Part shown: one piece after another, positions 37,698-45,283 of the stretch
Position numbering within the stretch: the stretch's first letter is position 1
Layout of the letters: every line of letters starts with the position of its first letter
NCBI GenBank assembly: GCA_029245795.1
Contig: JAQWOP010000010.1
Location: 1-64,000 of the forward strand
DNA length: 64,000 bases
From: Hyphomicrobiales bacterium
GTDB lineage: Bacteria; Pseudomonadota; Alphaproteobacteria; Rhizobiales; TMED25
Direction of reading: 5' to 3'
Translations under genes and position numbers: made by a program
Notes under the pieces: generated by a model
What the model saw: the letters and a program-made list of their open reading frames with translations, nothing else
Databases searched by the model: none
Told to the model about the DNA's origin: nothing

Positions 37698-38327
37698 CTA
37701 ACTTTTTAGCAAAATGTAATATGCCCCCTTTCCACCATGGCGCTGATTTGCATATCTATAACCATTAACGATACTTTTCAAATTCTCATGTTGCAACCAA
37801 ATTGGAAGATTTGTATTTAAAACACCTTTTTCTTGATGATGATAATTATCATTATTTCTAATTGATAGACCTTTTCCAGTTATCACTAAAGCAATTTTAT
37901 AATTACATTTCTTAGCATTTATAAGAAACTTTATTAATCTATCTTGTGCTTCTTTTTGTGTCATCCCATGAAGATCAAGAGTATCATCAATTAATATATG
38001 TCCCCTTGACATTTTTTGATCAAGCTTACGATGAATACCTGTAAAGTGTATTTCTTTATCATTAATTTTTTTGATTATATCTTTTTTTATATTATCTTGA
38101 GATGTCTGATTCATAATATGATGATTATTTGATCCTTTCTTCTTATTTTCTATATCTTTATTTTCATTAAAAGTATTCTTATTAGGATCAGATTTATTAT
38201 TCTCTAAATTACTTTTGAATTCCGAAATTTCTGTTTTTTTTGAAATCTTATATTTACCTAATGGTTTGACCTCTTTTTTGATTTGATTCCATAGACTTAA
38301 ATCATTATTTGATAATTTCTTAGTCAT
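37698..38327 (-). CDS. Smr-domain protein (MutS2-like endonuclease domain)
   Basis: A 209-residue protein. The N-terminal 100 residues are charged, lysine- and asparagine-rich and probably disordered. The C-terminal Smr domain starts at DDTLDLHGMTQKEAQDRL, continues with IALVITGKGLS and ends with YRYANQRHGGKGAYYILL. Stand-alone Smr proteins are linked to nucleic-acid cleavage and ribosome rescue in other bacteria; the substrate here is unknown. It overlaps mltA by 8 bases and follows it in the conserved alphaproteobacterial tim44-mltA-smr order. Confidence 0.88.
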   Translation of the reverse strand: MTKKLSNNDLSLWNQIKKEVKPLGKYKISKKTEISEFKSNLENNKSDPNKNTFNENKDIENKKKGSNNHHIMNQTSQDNIKKDIIKKINDKEIHFTGIHRKLDQKMSRGHILIDDTLDLHGMTQKEAQDRLIKFLINAKKCNYKIALVITGKGLSIRNNDNYHHQEKGVLNTNLPIWLQHENLKSIVNGYRYANQRHGGKGAYYILLKS

Positions 38328-39294
38328 TAAGATTCTCTAATTTTTTTAATATTACAATATCCCCTTTTGATTTCATAGAACCTGCAGCGTCTCCAGCTTG
38401 ATTTCCACTTCCAAAATAAATATCCCCTCTAAATATGCCTTTAATTGCAGAGCCTTGATCTTGAGCAATCATTAATCTTTCAAACTCTTTATCAGAATTA
38501 TTATTTTTGTTTGGAATTTTTGTCTTAATCCATACAGGGGTATTTAATTCATAAATACTCATATCCACAGCTAGAGAACGAAATGGAGATAATCTTATAC
38601 CTAACTGACCTTTTGGATGATCAGTAGTTTTATTATAAATATCTTCCTTGAAAAAAATAAACGACTTGTTTAGATAGCTAATTCTATAATTTTTATCTTC
38701 TTTTTCCATCCACTTCTTGATTTTAAACATAGATATTTCATTTATTTTTAAAAAACCATTCTCAGTTAAATACTTACCTATGGATGTATATTTATAATTA
38801 TTTTTCCCACTATATATGTACCTTTTGAAACTACCATCTGGATACTCTAATAGCCCTGATCCTTGTATATGCATAAAATATAAATCAATTCTATTGTTTA
38901 ACCATCCGAGTATCGGAAATTCTTTATAGGTATTTTCAATTAGGTCTTTTCGAGTTAAATTAAAAAGTTTACTGGTCGCATCTGCATCAGAAGGTAGGCC
39001 ATAAAGTGGATAATGGAATTGATCTGTTTTTATTTTAGATGCAAGGAGTTTTGGCTCGAAATAACCCGTATATAAATTATTTTCATCAAATATATTTTTT
39101 AAAAGGTAAGGCTTATAGTTTTTTTCAAAAAAAAATTTAGCTTCCAATGTAGTTTGAATATTTTTTCTACTAGATTTACTGCCTATTCCGTTTAATAGTG
39201 CATTGTAAGCCTCCAAATGATCGTCCTCTTCCCATCCTGGTATATCATTAAATGAAATACCTTGGACCATATTCCTATTAAGCTTTTCAAACAT
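38320..39294 (-). CDS. mltA: MltA-type lytic transglycosylase without a visible export signal
   Basis: MltA enzymes cleave peptidoglycan to 1,6-anhydromuropeptides. The MltA domain spans most of the protein (YTGYFEPKLLASKI, FMHIQGSGLLEYPDG), and the C-terminal 3D domain carries the catalytic aspartate region in AQDQGSAIKGIFRGD and DIYFGSGNQAGDAAGSM. It begins MFEKLNRNMVQGISFND: there is no signal peptide or lipobox. An in-frame stop lies at 39301-39303, two codons ahead of the start, so it cannot be extended. Export would need another route or the gene has lost its signal. It lies 19 bases after the tim44 stop. Confidence 0.88.
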   Translation of the reverse strand: MFEKLNRNMVQGISFNDIPGWEEDDHLEAYNALLNGIGSKSSRKNIQTTLEAKFFFEKNYKPYLLKNIFDENNLYTGYFEPKLLASKIKTDQFHYPLYGLPSDADATSKLFNLTRKDLIENTYKEFPILGWLNNRIDLYFMHIQGSGLLEYPDGSFKRYIYSGKNNYKYTSIGKYLTENGFLKINEISMFKIKKWMEKEDKNYRISYLNKSFIFFKEDIYNKTTDHPKGQLGIRLSPFRSLAVDMSIYELNTPVWIKTKIPNKNNNSDKEFERLMIAQDQGSAIKGIFRGDIYFGSGNQAGDAAGSMKSKGDIVILKKLENLND

Positions 39295-39313
39295 TAACTT
39301 TTATAAATTATTA

Positions 39314-39958
39314 TCAATTTAATCTATCTATTTCAGCAACCTTCCAATTGGGGTCTGATGAATTAATATTTTTATCAAACGACCAAGTTTCATTTACGTT
39401 AGAATTATTTCGTTTGTTTACTTTTTCATCATCCTTAATCTGAGATATTATAGAATTATTCAAAGCATTAATTAATACCTTAATTCTAACTACATTTTTA
39501 TTTATTATAATATCTTGTATCTTTACATCCTCAACTTTAATTAAACTATATTCTAACTTCTGAAATTTCTCATTTCTAATATTTATTGATTCATTAAATT
39601 CTTCATAAATATTTTGCGATAACAAAGATTTAAGTAAGGATGTATTTTCTTCCGAATAGGCAACTAGAATCATCTCATATGCCTTTTTTACACCCTCAGT
39701 AAAATACTCTAACGTGAATTGTTTATCATTTTTATATAAAAATTTTAATTCGTTATCGAATTTTTTCTCAAGTTTTGTAAGACCTTCATTATCTATATTG
39801 TCATTTGTTATAATATCTTTTTTGATAGGCTGTTTTACTTCTTTTATATCTTGTATTATCTGTTTTTCAAGACCGGTTCTTTTTCCAAGCACAGATCTAA
39901 GAACCAAAAAAATAAAAACTACAACAATTAATAGAATAATATTTATTATATCTAACAT
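39314..39958 (-). CDS. Tim44/TimA-family membrane-anchored protein
   Basis: A 214-residue protein with an N-terminal membrane helix (IINIILLIVVVFIFLVL) followed by a charged linker and a C-terminal Tim44-like domain (TLEYFTEGVKKAYEMILVAYSEENTSLLKSLL; ending DPNWKVAEIDRLN). Bacterial relatives resemble the mitochondrial import motor adaptor Tim44, but their role is not well defined. It sits between mltA and the divergent secB, a conserved alphaproteobacterial order. Its position next to an export chaperone suggests, but does not show, a link to protein traffic. Confidence 0.85.
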   Translation of the reverse strand: MLDIINIILLIVVVFIFLVLRSVLGKRTGLEKQIIQDIKEVKQPIKKDIITNDNIDNEGLTKLEKKFDNELKFLYKNDKQFTLEYFTEGVKKAYEMILVAYSEENTSLLKSLLSQNIYEEFNESINIRNEKFQKLEYSLIKVEDVKIQDIIINKNVVRIKVLINALNNSIISQIKDDEKVNKRNNSNVNETWSFDKNINSSDPNWKVAEIDRLN

Positions 39959-40030
39959 TTCTTTCTTCTCTATTCCCTAAGTAAAATTATTTTTATATCA
40001 ATTATATATTTTTTTATAGTATTAGAATAA

Positions 40031-40061
40031 TTGACCGCGTTCTATGTTATGATATTATAAT
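40031..40061 (+). promoter_or_regulatory. Possible secB promoter
   Basis: TTGACC (40031-40036) and a perfect TATAAT (40056-40061) lie 29 bases before the secB start. The spacer of 19 bases is longer than ideal; overlapping -10 alternatives give shorter spacing. Confidence 0.35.
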
Positions 40062-40089
40062 ATTAAACTAAAGTAACTTGAATTAATAT

Positions 40090-40527
40090 ATGAATGAAGA
40101 TCTAAAAAGTGGTTTCAAATTTTTAAGCCAATATATTAAGAATATATCTTTTGAAAACCCTGAAGTACCTCAAAAATTGCCCCATATGATAGGAAAACCT
40201 GAAATAAATGTGGGTGTGAATGTTAATGCTATAACGATTGATAGAGAATCTAATATATTTGAAATCGAGATTAATACAAAAGTTGAGGCTATAAAAGATA
40301 GTGAAATATCATTTTTAACCGATCTAACATACGCTTCCGTTGTCCAACTAAATAAAATTAGTCAAGAAAATAAATCCTTTGTAATTTTAGTAGAGATACC
40401 CCGATTGCTATTCCCATTCGTAAGAAGAATAATTGCTGATACTATAAGAGATGGAGGATTTCCTCCACTATATATAGAACCTATTGATTTCTTAAAACTT
40501 TACGAAAATAATATTAGAAAAAACTAA
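40090..40527 (+). CDS. secB: Protein-export chaperone SecB
   Basis: SecB keeps preproteins unfolded and delivers them to SecA, mostly for outer-membrane proteins such as the porins encoded at 58-61 kb. The 145-residue protein has the family pattern QYIKNISFENPEVPQ, NVGVNVNAITID, VILVEIPRLLFPFVRRI and the C-terminal GGFPPLYIEPIDFLKLY. It is divergent from tim44 and overlaps the convergent dnaQ by four bases at the 3' end. Confidence 0.95.
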   Translation: MNEDLKSGFKFLSQYIKNISFENPEVPQKLPHMIGKPEINVGVNVNAITIDRESNIFEIEINTKVEAIKDSEISFLTDLTYASVVQLNKISQENKSFVILVEIPRLLFPFVRRIIADTIRDGGFPPLYIEPIDFLKLYENNIRKN

Positions 40528-41219
40528 TTTTTTTTGTTTATATTCCAAATTGAATCACTTCCAAAAGTTCTTATATACTTATTGTGCTCTTCAATCTCTT
40601 CAAAAGTTAAATTTATTGATAGTCTTTTTTCTCTATTTATCGTTTTTGTAATAGATTCTGTTTTCTCTATGCTGGTGTTTTCTTCACTTAGCTGAAAATT
40701 CCTCTGACGACCTCCGATTAACTCTATATATACCTGAGCGAGCAACTCACAATCTGATTTTGCATCATGTAAACCTCTTTTTTGTTCTGTAACATTATAT
40801 CTCTTACAAAGTGCGTCTAAATTATTAGGCATACCCGGATGTTTTTTACGGGCAATTTTAAGAGTATCAACTACTATTTTTTCATTTATTATTTCTTTAT
40901 TTTGAAGCGATAACTCATGATTTAAAAAACCCACATCAAAACTTGCATTATGAGCTAATACTGGAGATTTATTTATAAATTTCAGAAAATCTTCTGCTAC
41001 ATCTTTAAATAAAGGCTTATCTAGTAAAAAATTACTACTAATTCCATGCACTTTAAATGCCCCAGGAGCTATTTCTTTCTCCTCTGGGTTAACATACGTA
41101 TGAAAATATTGATCCGTTGGGATATGATTAATTAACTCTAGACATGCAATTTCTATTATTCGATCCCCTTTTTTTGGATCTAAACCAGTAGTTTCAATAT
41201 CAACAACAATCTCACGCAT
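40524..41219 (-). CDS. dnaQ: DNA polymerase III epsilon subunit (3'-5' proofreading exonuclease)
   Basis: DnaQ proofreads during replication. The 231-residue DEDDh exonuclease has motif I VDIETTGLDPKKGDRIIEIA, motif II HNASFDVGFLNHEL and motif III with the catalytic histidine in GLHDAKSDCELLA. The C-terminal tail (TFGSDSIWNINKK) is typical of proofreading epsilon subunits rather than general RNase T-like exonucleases. It overlaps coaE by 8 bases. dnaQ next to secB and coaE near oriC is a conserved alphaproteobacterial grouping. Confidence 0.96.
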   Translation of the reverse strand: MREIVVDIETTGLDPKKGDRIIEIACLELINHIPTDQYFHTYVNPEEKEIAPGAFKVHGISSNFLLDKPLFKDVAEDFLKFINKSPVLAHNASFDVGFLNHELSLQNKEIINEKIVVDTLKIARKKHPGMPNNLDALCKRYNVTEQKRGLHDAKSDCELLAQVYIELIGGRQRNFQLSEENTSIEKTESITKTINREKRLSINLTFEEIEEHNKYIRTFGSDSIWNINKKN

Positions 41220-41805
41220 TAACTTTCCTAACTATGTCTTCGTAAATTTCTTTAACCTCTTTAGTAACATTATCATAATCATAGCTATCAATAATATAAT
41301 CAGATTTTTTTGCTTTATCTTCTGTTGCCATTTGTCTTTTATTTATTTTATTAAACAATTCTTCAGTCATCCCATTTCTTTTCAAGACCCTTTGTTTTTG
41401 TATATCTTTTGATGTTCTAACAAGAATAATATGATCTACTTCTTTTTCTAACTTCTTTTCAAACAATAATGGTATCTCAATAATTACGATGTCCGAATTC
41501 TTTTTCATTTCTTCAGAAATAAATTTTTTTCTTTCTTGCTTTACAAGCGGATGTATAAAACCTTCTAATTTCATTAATTTTTCTTTATCACTAAATACTA
41601 CTCTTGCGATTTGTGAATTATTAAAATTATGTTCTGTATATAAAATTTCTTTTTTAATAAAGTTGATTAATTTAGAGTTTTCCTTATATAAACTCCTTAC
41701 GCAATTATCAGAATTAAATACTGGTAAAAAATATTTTTCTTTAAAAATATCTAAAATAAATGATTTTCCAACAGCGATTGACCCTGTCAAGCCTACTTTA
41801 ATCAT
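41212..41805 (-). CDS. coaE: Dephospho-CoA kinase
   Basis: CoaE phosphorylates dephospho-CoA, the last step of coenzyme A synthesis. The 197-residue protein has the P-loop GLTGSIAVGKSFILDIF at the N-terminus, then VFNSDNCVRSLY, FIHPLVKQERKKFI, VIIEIPLLFEKKLE and RQMATEDKAKKSDYIIDS, all typical. Its start overlaps the maf stop by four bases and its stop overlaps dnaQ by eight, so maf-coaE-dnaQ is probably one transcript. Confidence 0.97.
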   Translation of the reverse strand: MIKVGLTGSIAVGKSFILDIFKEKYFLPVFNSDNCVRSLYKENSKLINFIKKEILYTEHNFNNSQIARVVFSDKEKLMKLEGFIHPLVKQERKKFISEEMKKNSDIVIIEIPLLFEKKLEKEVDHIILVRTSKDIQKQRVLKRNGMTEELFNKINKRQMATEDKAKKSDYIIDSYDYDNVTKEVKEIYEDIVRKVNA

Positions 41806-42407
41806 TCTATATAACCACCCCTCCTAAGAAAATCTAATAGCTCTATAATGGAGATCCCTTGAATAGAAAATAAATCATTGCCTATCTTTTCAAAGAGGTT
41901 AATACCTTTACCTTCGATCTCATATCCACCAATAATAGAGAAAATATTCTCTTTCATATCTGTAATGTAATTTTGGATATATCTATCATTTAGTTGCCTC
42001 ATTTTCATTTCTTGAATGGAAATATTATACCAAACTTCTTCTAAGTTTCTTATACATACAGTGCTTGTTATTAATTTATGATATTGACCACTTAACTCTT
42101 TGATCTGATTGGAAGCCTCCTCGACGTTTTTCGGTTTTAGATATATTTTTTTATTAAAAAAAAGAACTTGGTCGCATCCTATTATTAGATCATTTTTATA
42201 GTTTTTAGAAACACTCATAGCCTTTTCAAAAGCCAGTCTATACACAAGTTCTTTTATTAATTCCAATCTTAAATCCATACTTAAATATGCATTTTGCAGA
42301 TCACTCTCATCATAATCCGATGCAATATTTATGTAATTAATACCTGTATTATTTAAGAGCTTATTTCTAATAATACTCTTAGATGCTAGAATTATTTTTG
42401 GTTTCAT
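41802..42407 (-). CDS. Maf-family nucleoside triphosphate pyrophosphatase
   Basis: Maf enzymes hydrolyse non-canonical or modified nucleotides such as dTTP, UTP and m7GTP analogues. The N-terminal substrate-binding motif reads IILASKSIIRNKLL, a loose form of the usual ASxSPRRxELL. The catalytic aspartate region is LIIGCDQVLFFNKKIY and the C-terminal segment IIGGYEIEGKGINLFEKIGND. I start at ATG 42407 (201 residues); a GTG three bases earlier is possible. It overlaps the ppsR 3' end by 29 bases and coaE by 4. Confidence 0.88.
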   Translation of the reverse strand: MKPKIILASKSIIRNKLLNNTGINYINIASDYDESDLQNAYLSMDLRLELIKELVYRLAFEKAMSVSKNYKNDLIIGCDQVLFFNKKIYLKPKNVEEASNQIKELSGQYHKLITSTVCIRNLEEVWYNISIQEMKMRQLNDRYIQNYITDMKENIFSIIGGYEIEGKGINLFEKIGNDLFSIQGISIIELLDFLRRGGYIE

Positions 42408-43236
42408 CACTGTCTGAATTCCTTTTTCTTAATAAGGACATAATCTCCGCTGCCGTTTCTTCTATTGATCGTCTTGATACGTCAATAACAGGCCAAGCAT
42501 TACTCTCAAATAATTTTTTTGCTTTTACAATTTCTTCACTGACATATCTTCTATCAACATAATTAGTATCATTTTCAGCATTTAAAGCCATTAATCTATT
42601 TTTTCGAATTTGTATGACCCTTTCAGGTGTGGCAATAAGTCCTATTATAAGTGGTTTTTGTACTTCATGAAGTTCTTTTGGAAGAGGAATACCCTCAATG
42701 AAAGGTATATTAGCTGTCTTGATACCTCTGTTGGCAAGATAAATACTTGTTGGTGTTTTGGATGTCCGGCTGACACCAACTAAAATTATATCTGCAAGGT
42801 TTAAATCGCCAGAAATAGCTCCATCATCATTTGCTAGAGTATAATTCATTGCATCAATTCTTTCAAAATATTCAGAATTTAATTTATGCTGACCACCTAT
42901 TATAGAGTTACCTTTTATCCCATAAATGTTAGTTATTGATTTGTGTATTGATTCAAGAGGATCTATAAGTGGAATATTTAAATTCTCACATAAGATCTGT
43001 AAGTTTTTACGTAATTCAACATTATTTAAAGTGTATAGGACAACACCAGGATCTTTTTTAATAGAATCAAAAACAAGATCTATTTGTTTTTTGCTCCTGA
43101 CGAGTGAATGCATGTGTTGTTGAAATGTAAGATTTTTATATTGTACTAAGACTGCTTTTGCAATGGTACTTAATGTTTCCCCTGTAGAGTCACTCACCAT
43201 ATGAATATTATAATTTAGTTTATTTTCAACAGCCAT
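42379..43236 (-). CDS. ppsR: PEP synthase/PPDK regulatory protein (DUF299 kinase/pyrophosphorylase)
   Basis: This family switches phosphoenolpyruvate synthase or pyruvate phosphate dikinase on and off by ADP-dependent phosphorylation and phosphorolysis. The 285-residue protein has the N-terminal VSDSTGETLSTIAKAVL and the nucleotide-binding DIILVGVSRTSKTPTSIYLA near 150-170, then GIKTANIPFIEG and the C-terminal DVSRRSIEETAAEIM. Which partner it controls is not decided here. This gene is the classic left neighbour of oriC in alphaproteobacteria; the 374 bases upstream hold the DnaA boxes. Confidence 0.94.
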   Translation of the reverse strand: MAVENKLNYNIHMVSDSTGETLSTIAKAVLVQYKNLTFQQHMHSLVRSKKQIDLVFDSIKKDPGVVLYTLNNVELRKNLQILCENLNIPLIDPLESIHKSITNIYGIKGNSIIGGQHKLNSEYFERIDAMNYTLANDDGAISGDLNLADIILVGVSRTSKTPTSIYLANRGIKTANIPFIEGIPLPKELHEVQKPLIIGLIATPERVIQIRKNRLMALNAENDTNYVDRRYVSEEIVKAKKLFESNAWPVIDVSRRSIEETAAEIMSLLRKRNSDSDETKNNSSI

Positions 43237-43334
43237 TGTTAATAAGTACCCCTAGCATGTGCATTACTATAGATAATTAGTAAAGTACGTATTTATTATA
43301 CATTTAATTAAATATTAATTAACAATAATAACGA

Positions 43335-43343
43335 TGTGGATAA
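43335..43343 (-). promoter_or_regulatory. DnaA box
   Basis: TGTGGATAA, the exact reverse complement of the consensus DnaA box TTATCCACA, inside the ppsR-hemE gap. Confidence 0.75.
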
Positions 43344-43391
43344 AAAGATATGTCTTATTAAGACGTGTCTATTAATACATTTAAACATATT

Positions 43392-43400
43392 TTATCCACA
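43392..43400 (+). promoter_or_regulatory. DnaA box
   Basis: TTATCCACA, a perfect consensus DnaA box, 48 bases after and opposite in orientation to the one at 43335-43343. Confidence 0.75.
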
Positions 43401-43610
43401 AATAATTAACAAGTTATTCATCAAATGCATATAGTAAACCAGTTGGTTTTATGAGATAATAAATGAATATTTATTATTTAATATATTTTTTAATAACTTT
43501 ACTAACAGTTTAATATTGATAACTAAATATGTTTATAAGATGTGTAAAAAATATAATTACCATGATTCACAGAGTTAACAACAACAACAACCTTATTTAA
43601 GATAGTAGTT

Positions 43611-44636
43611 ATGACAACATTGTGTAAAATCTATGAAGGAAAAAAAATTTGGCCACCTCCTGTATGGTTAATGAGGCAAGCAGGTAGATATTTACCTGAA
43701 TATAATAAAGTGAGAAAAAAAGCAGGTAGTTTTTTAGATCTTTGTTATAATCCGAGGTATTCTTCAAAAGTTACATTACAACCTATAGAAAGATTTGACC
43801 TAGACGCTGCAATCATATTTGCAGATATACTCTTAATAGCTGAAAACCTTAATCTTTCATTACGTTTTGAGGATAATATAGGTCCAATAATATCACCTAA
43901 TTTATCTAATAAATTTAGTTTAGAAAAATTTATTGAAGTAGAAAACTCACGACTAATGAACGTCATGGAATCAATCAGTCTAACTCGTGATGTTCTTGAG
44001 AAAGATAAAAGTCTGATAGGTTTTTGTGGGGCTCCTTGGACTGTTTTGACATACTTAATTAATGGTACCTCGACTAAGGATTTTAAATATTGCATTAAAT
44101 GGATGCATAACAATAAAATTCTAGCTAATGAATTATTAGATTTACTTGCAAAACTATCAACGGATTATCTAAGTTTACAAATTGAAGCTGGTGCGGATGT
44201 TGTGAAAATTTTTGATACGTGGGCCGGGGTTTTAGAAAGAGAAGATTTTATGAGCTGGGTTGTTGAACCTACAAGTAAAATAGTATCATCTTTAAAAAGA
44301 AAATATAAAAATATTCCAATTATTGGTTTTCCTAAGGGAGCAGAATATTTATATAAGGAATACATTGATTTAACAGGAGTTGATATTATAGCACTTGATC
44401 AAGATTTAAATAGAGATTTTTGTAGGAATATTCTTCAGAAAAGTGCAATATTACAAGGTAATATATCGCCAAATTTATTGAGAACTGGTGGTATAAAACT
44501 CGAGAATGATATCCACGATACTATAGAAAAATTCAGAGATAAACCCTTTATAATTAATTTAGGGCATGGAATAATAAAAGACACACCAATAGTAAACGTT
44601 GAGAATCTTATAAAGATTATCAGAAATTATAATTAA
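43611..44636 (+). CDS. hemE: Uroporphyrinogen decarboxylase
   Basis: HemE decarboxylates uroporphyrinogen III to coproporphyrinogen III in haem synthesis. The 341-residue protein has the N-terminal signature PPVWLMRQAGRYLPEYNKVR, the catalytic aspartate region LDAAIIFADILLIAENLNL, the signature GFCGAPWTVLTYLI and FDTWAGVLERED. It is the classic right neighbour of oriC in alphaproteobacteria. The haem gene hemG follows after eight bases, so the two are likely co-transcribed. Confidence 0.97.
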   Translation: MTTLCKIYEGKKIWPPPVWLMRQAGRYLPEYNKVRKKAGSFLDLCYNPRYSSKVTLQPIERFDLDAAIIFADILLIAENLNLSLRFEDNIGPIISPNLSNKFSLEKFIEVENSRLMNVMESISLTRDVLEKDKSLIGFCGAPWTVLTYLINGTSTKDFKYCIKWMHNNKILANELLDLLAKLSTDYLSLQIEAGADVVKIFDTWAGVLEREDFMSWVVEPTSKIVSSLKRKYKNIPIIGFPKGAEYLYKEYIDLTGVDIIALDQDLNRDFCRNILQKSAILQGNISPNLLRTGGIKLENDIHDTIEKFRDKPFIINLGHGIIKDTPIVNVENLIKIIRNYN

Positions 44637-44644
44637 AGGTTTTT

Positions 44645-45178
44645 ATGAAAGACATTCTTATAATATATTCTTCAACAGACGGTCAAACACGTAAAATATC
44701 AGAATATATAGGTAAAATTTTAGGTAAAGAAAGAAGTATTAAAATCATCTCTATTGAAGATGTTTCCAAAATAGATATAACTTCCTTCAATAATTTTATT
44801 ATTGGAGCTAGTATTAGGTACGGTAGCCATAGCAAAAAGATTATTAATTTTATTAGAAACAATAATAAGTATTTGGAAAATAAATATACGAGTTTTTTTT
44901 CTGTAAACGCAGTTGCACGTAAGCCTCAAAAAAATAGCCCATCTACAAATCCATATATAAAAAAATTTTTTGATAAAACAAATTGGAAACCGAGTAGAGC
45001 ACAGGTATTTGCTGGTAAGATTGATTATCCAAGTTATCGCTTCTTTGATAAAATAATAATAAGATTTATAATGTTAATAACAAATGGTCCAATTGACGTT
45101 CATACTTCGCATGATTTTACAAACTGGAACGATGTCAAAAGTTATGCAATGAAAATAATTAGAGATACAGAAAAGTAA
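44645..45178 (+). CDS. hemG: HemG-type (flavodoxin-like) protoporphyrinogen IX dehydrogenase
   Basis: HemG oxidises protoporphyrinogen IX to protoporphyrin IX, passing electrons to quinone. The 177-residue protein has an N-terminal FMN phosphate loop (IIYSSTDGQTRKISEYI) and the HemG-specific segments FIIGASIRYGSHSKKI, SVNAVARKPQKNSP and NWKPSRAQVFAGKIDYPSYR, which set it apart from plain flavodoxin. The inserted loop with RFFDKIIIRFIMLI may contact the membrane. HemG is best known from gammaproteobacteria; most alphaproteobacteria use HemJ, often encoded in this neighbourhood. It starts eight bases after hemE. Confidence 0.92.
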   Translation: MKDILIIYSSTDGQTRKISEYIGKILGKERSIKIISIEDVSKIDITSFNNFIIGASIRYGSHSKKIINFIRNNNKYLENKYTSFFSVNAVARKPQKNSPSTNPYIKKFFDKTNWKPSRAQVFAGKIDYPSYRFFDKIIIRFIMLITNGPIDVHTSHDFTNWNDVKSYAMKIIRDTEK

Positions 45179-45203
45179 TTTTAATCCTAATTTAAGTTTT
45201 TCT

Positions 45204-45232
45204 TTGATTAGATTTATATTTTATGATATGTT
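45204..45232 (+). promoter_or_regulatory. Possible rho promoter
   Basis: TTGATT (45204-45209), a 17-base spacer and TATGTT (45227-45232) lie about 50 bases before the rho start. The match is moderate and the DNA is AT-rich, so this is only a candidate. The leader that would follow contains no clear hairpin. Confidence 0.3.
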
Positions 45233-45283
45233 TATAGAATAATTACGTTATTTCTAGTATTTTCATACAAATTTTCATAAAAC

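Larger units (their letters stand above)
43237..43610. other. Probable chromosomal replication origin (oriC)
   Basis: A 374-base gap between ppsR and hemE, the known origin position in Caulobacter crescentus and Rickettsia prowazekii. It contains two perfect DnaA boxes in opposite orientation (TGTGGATAA 43335-43343; TTATCCACA 43392-43400) and looser matches near 43563. A nearly pure AT stretch (about 43456-43525) with a 9-bp inverted repeat ATAATAAAT-GAAT-ATTTATTAT at 43456-43477 is a candidate unwinding element. Two overlapping TTAA-N7-TTAA motifs (43304-43322) resemble CtrA sites. Genes on both sides point away from the gap. I see no gene inside it; it must also hold the hemE and ppsR promoters. 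Confidence 0.82.
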
